Positions 61,593-64,000 of a stretch of DNA of 64,000 nt are shown here, in pieces. Position 1 is the first letter of the stretch; each line of letters begins with the position of its first letter. The translations under genes were made by a program, and so were the position numbers. The DNA is taken from the NCBI GenBank assembly GCA_947650365.1, contig OX393552.1, positions 48,004,999 through 48,068,998 on the forward strand, given 5' to 3'. This DNA is from Chamaelirium japonicum (Eukaryota > Streptophyta > Magnoliopsida > Liliales > Melanthiaceae). The notes under the pieces are model-generated. The model had not been told where the DNA came from, searched no databases, and saw nothing but the letters and a program-made list of their open reading frames with translations.

Positions 61593-64000
61593 TTAGAATT
61601 AGATCGTACAAATGAATTAGAATGGATCGTGCGAATGAATTAGAATGAATCGTACGAATGAATTAGAATGGATCGTACGAATGAATTAGAATGGATCGTA
61701 CGAATGAATTAGAATGGATCGTACGAATGCATTAGAATGGATCGTACGAATGAATTAGAATGGATCGTACGAACGAATTAGAATGGATCGTACGAACGAA
61801 TTAGAATGGATCGTACGAATGAATTTGAATGGATACATTCGAGCGAATGAATTAGAATGGATCGTACGAATGAATTAGAATGGATCATAGGAATGAATTA
61901 GAATGGATCGTGCAAATGAATTAGAATGGATACATTCGTGCGAATGAATTAGAATAGATCATACGAATGAATTAGAATGGATCGTACGAATGGATTATAA
62001 CGCATTGTACGAATGAATTAGAATGGATCGTACGAATGGATCATACGAATGAATTAGAATGGATCGTACGAATTGATCCGAATGAGTTAGAATGGATCAT
62101 ACGAATGAATTAGAATGGATCGTATGAATGAATTAGAATGGATTATGCGAATGAATTAGAATGGATCGTATGAACGAATTAGAATGGATCGTACGAACGA
62201 ATTAGAATGGATCGTACGAATGAATTAGAATGGATCGTACGAATGAATTAGAATGGATCGTGCGAATGAATTAGAATGATTACATTCGTGCGAATGAATT
62301 AGAATGGATAGTACGAATGGATTAGAATGGATCGTACGAATGGATCATGCAAATGAATTAGAATGGATCGTACGAATGAATTAGAATGGATCGTACGAAT
62401 GAATTAGAATGGATACATTCGTGCGAATGAATTAGAATTGATTGTGCGAATGAATTAGAATGGATCGTACGAATGAATTAGAATGGATTGTACGAATGAA
62501 TTAGAATGGATCGTACAAATGAATTAGAAAGGTTACATTTGTGAGAATGAATAAGAATGGATCATACGAATGAATTAGAATGGATCGTGCGAATGAATTA
62601 GAATGGTTACATTCATGCGAGTGAATTAGAATGGATCGTACGAATGAATTAGAATGGATACATTCGAGTGAATGAATTAGAATGGATCGAACGAATGAAT
62701 TAGAATGTATCGTACGAATGAATTAGAATGGATACATTCGAGTGAATGAATTAGAATGGATCGAACGAATGAATTAGAATGGATACATTCGAGCGAATGA
62801 ATTAGAATAGATCGTAGGAAAGAATTAGAATGGATCATACGAATGAATTAGAATAGATCGTAGGAATGAATTAGAATGGATCATACGAATGAATTAGAAT
62901 GGATCGTACGAACGAATTAGAATGGATCGTACGAACGAATTAGAATGGATCGTATGAACGAATTAGAATGGATACATTCGTTCGAATGAATTAGAATGGA
63001 TCGTACAAATGAATTAGAATTGATCGTACGAATGAATTAGAATAGATCGTACGAATGAATTAGAATTGATACATTCGTATGAATGAATTAGAATGGATCG
63101 TGCGAATGAATTAGAATGGATCGTACGAATAAATTAGAATGTATCGTACGAATGAATTAGAATGGATTGTGCGAAAGAATTAGAATGGATCGTGCGAATG
63201 AATTTGAATGTATCGTGCGAATGCATTGGAATGGATCATACAAATGAATTAGAATGGATCGTACGAATGAATTAGAATGGATACATTCGTGCGAATGAAT
63301 TAGAATGGATCGTACAAATGAATTAGACTGGATCGTACGAATAAATTAGAATGGATACATTCAAGCAAATAAATTAGAATAGATCATACGAATGAATTAG
63401 AATGGATCGTACGAATGGATTAGAATGGATCGAACGAACGGATTAGAATGGATCGTACGAATGGATTAGAATGGATCGTACGAATGAATTAGAATGGATC
63501 GTGCGAATGAATTAAAATGTAACGCACAAATGAATTAGAATGGATCGGACAAATTAATTAGAATGGATCGTACGAATGAATTAGAATGGATACATTCGAG
63601 CGAATGAATTAGAATGGATCAGAATTGATATATGTGTTCGAATAAATTAGAATGGATCGTACGAATGAATTAGAATGGATCGTACAAATGGATTAGAATG
63701 GATTGTACGAATGGATTAGAATAGATCGTACGAATGAATTAGAATGGATCATACAAATAAATTAGAAATGTTACATTCGTGAGAATGAATTAGAATCGAT
63801 CGTACGAATGAATTAGAATGGATCATGCGAATGAATTTGAATGGATCGTACGAATGAATAAGAATGGATCGTACAAATAAATAAGAATGGATACATTCGA
63901 GCGAATGAATTAGAATAGATCATAGGAATGAATTAGAATGGATCAAACGAATGAATTAGAATGGATCGTACGAATGAATTAGAATAGATCGTACAAATGA
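61593..64000 (+). repeat. satellite block 59, + orientation
   Basis: The longest + block in the window (2.4 kb), open at the right edge. It contains the inverted 400-bp string at 61760-61960 and a 74-bp tandem step (CATTCGAGTG at 62661 and 62735; 23+23+28). Confidence 0.93.

Larger units (their letters stand above)
59445..64000. repeat. 23/28-bp satellite array, right part
   Basis: Same satellite as to the left of the LTR, in phase with it once one copy of the 5-bp target duplication is removed. It runs off the right edge of the window, so the full array size is unknown. Confidence 0.97.

Noticed and set aside
1..64000. CRISPR array
   Set aside because: Repeats are directly joined with no unique spacers, orientation flips, and there is no cas gene.
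1..64000. Telomeric or subtelomeric repeat
   Set aside because: No TTTAGGG or TTAGGG runs seen.
1..64000. Heat-shock elements from the many GAA and TTC triplets
   Set aside because: Within units the GAA triplets are in direct order at 4- and 6-bp steps, and at switches TTC and GAA are separated by 4 bp. The GAAnnTTCnnGAA spacing is not met.
1..64000. CENP-B box in the monomer
   Set aside because: No TTCG-4N-A-NN-CGGG match; the unit has no CGGG.

Overview
The window is almost entirely one AT-rich satellite DNA, with a single transposon relic in it. I find no protein-coding gene, rRNA, tRNA or CRISPR array. The satellite unit is 23 bp, GAATGAATTA + GAATGGATCGTAC. A 28-bp form, with ACATT inserted after GGAT (GAATGAATTA + GAATGGAT + ACATT + CGTGC), recurs every few units. 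At about 63 kb this is on the order of 2,600 monomers, and both window edges lie inside the array. A megabase-style satellite of this kind, interrupted by an LTR remnant, points to a eukaryotic nuclear heterochromatin block. The GC-rich LTR reminds me of flowering-plant retrotransposons, so a plant is my best guess, but that is inference.

Layout: the array is a mosaic of head-to-tail blocks in both orientations. Here '+' means GAATGAATTA reads on the given strand and '-' means its complement TAATTCATTC does. By eye I count 59 blocks and 58 orientation switches. Blocks range from about 50 bp (12587-12637, 61479-61533, 61534-61592, 17695-17757) to 8.2 kb (26535-34728). Roughly 42.6 kb is '-' and 20.4 kb is '+'. 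Many switches are centred on the CGTACG palindrome that every consensus 23-mer carries; others fall on GAATTC, GGATCC, TTCGAA, TAATTA or similar short palindromes. Several switches form true inverted repeats. The best has 60-bp arms with one mismatch and no spacer, centred at 42360/42361.

A second level of organisation lies above the monomer. Linked variants (28-mers ending CGAGC, CGTGC or GTGAG; units with TAGG, GGAC, GGTGGATCC; a unit missing one base) recur together in blocks of 100-700 bp. These blocks occur near and far, in both orientations, and several carry the same orientation switch with them. The array has therefore grown by copying multi-kilobase segments that already contained inversions. 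Examples are 9780-10180 = 14440-14840, a roughly 2.1-kb period in 29.4-34.4 kb, and an eight-copy '+'/'-' junction module.

The only foreign DNA is at 58413-59444: a 1,032-bp solo LTR with TG...CA ends, imperfect terminal inverted repeats and a perfect 5-bp target duplication (GATAC). It sits inside a 28-bp monomer, and removing it with one target copy restores a normal 28-mer. It contains its own 22-bp GAGCTC-rich tandem repeat and a run of 16 G.

Nothing here encodes a pathway. If the DNA does anything, it is likely structural (heterochromatin, possibly centromeric or knob-like). The inverted blocks would let any read-through transcript fold into long double-stranded RNA.
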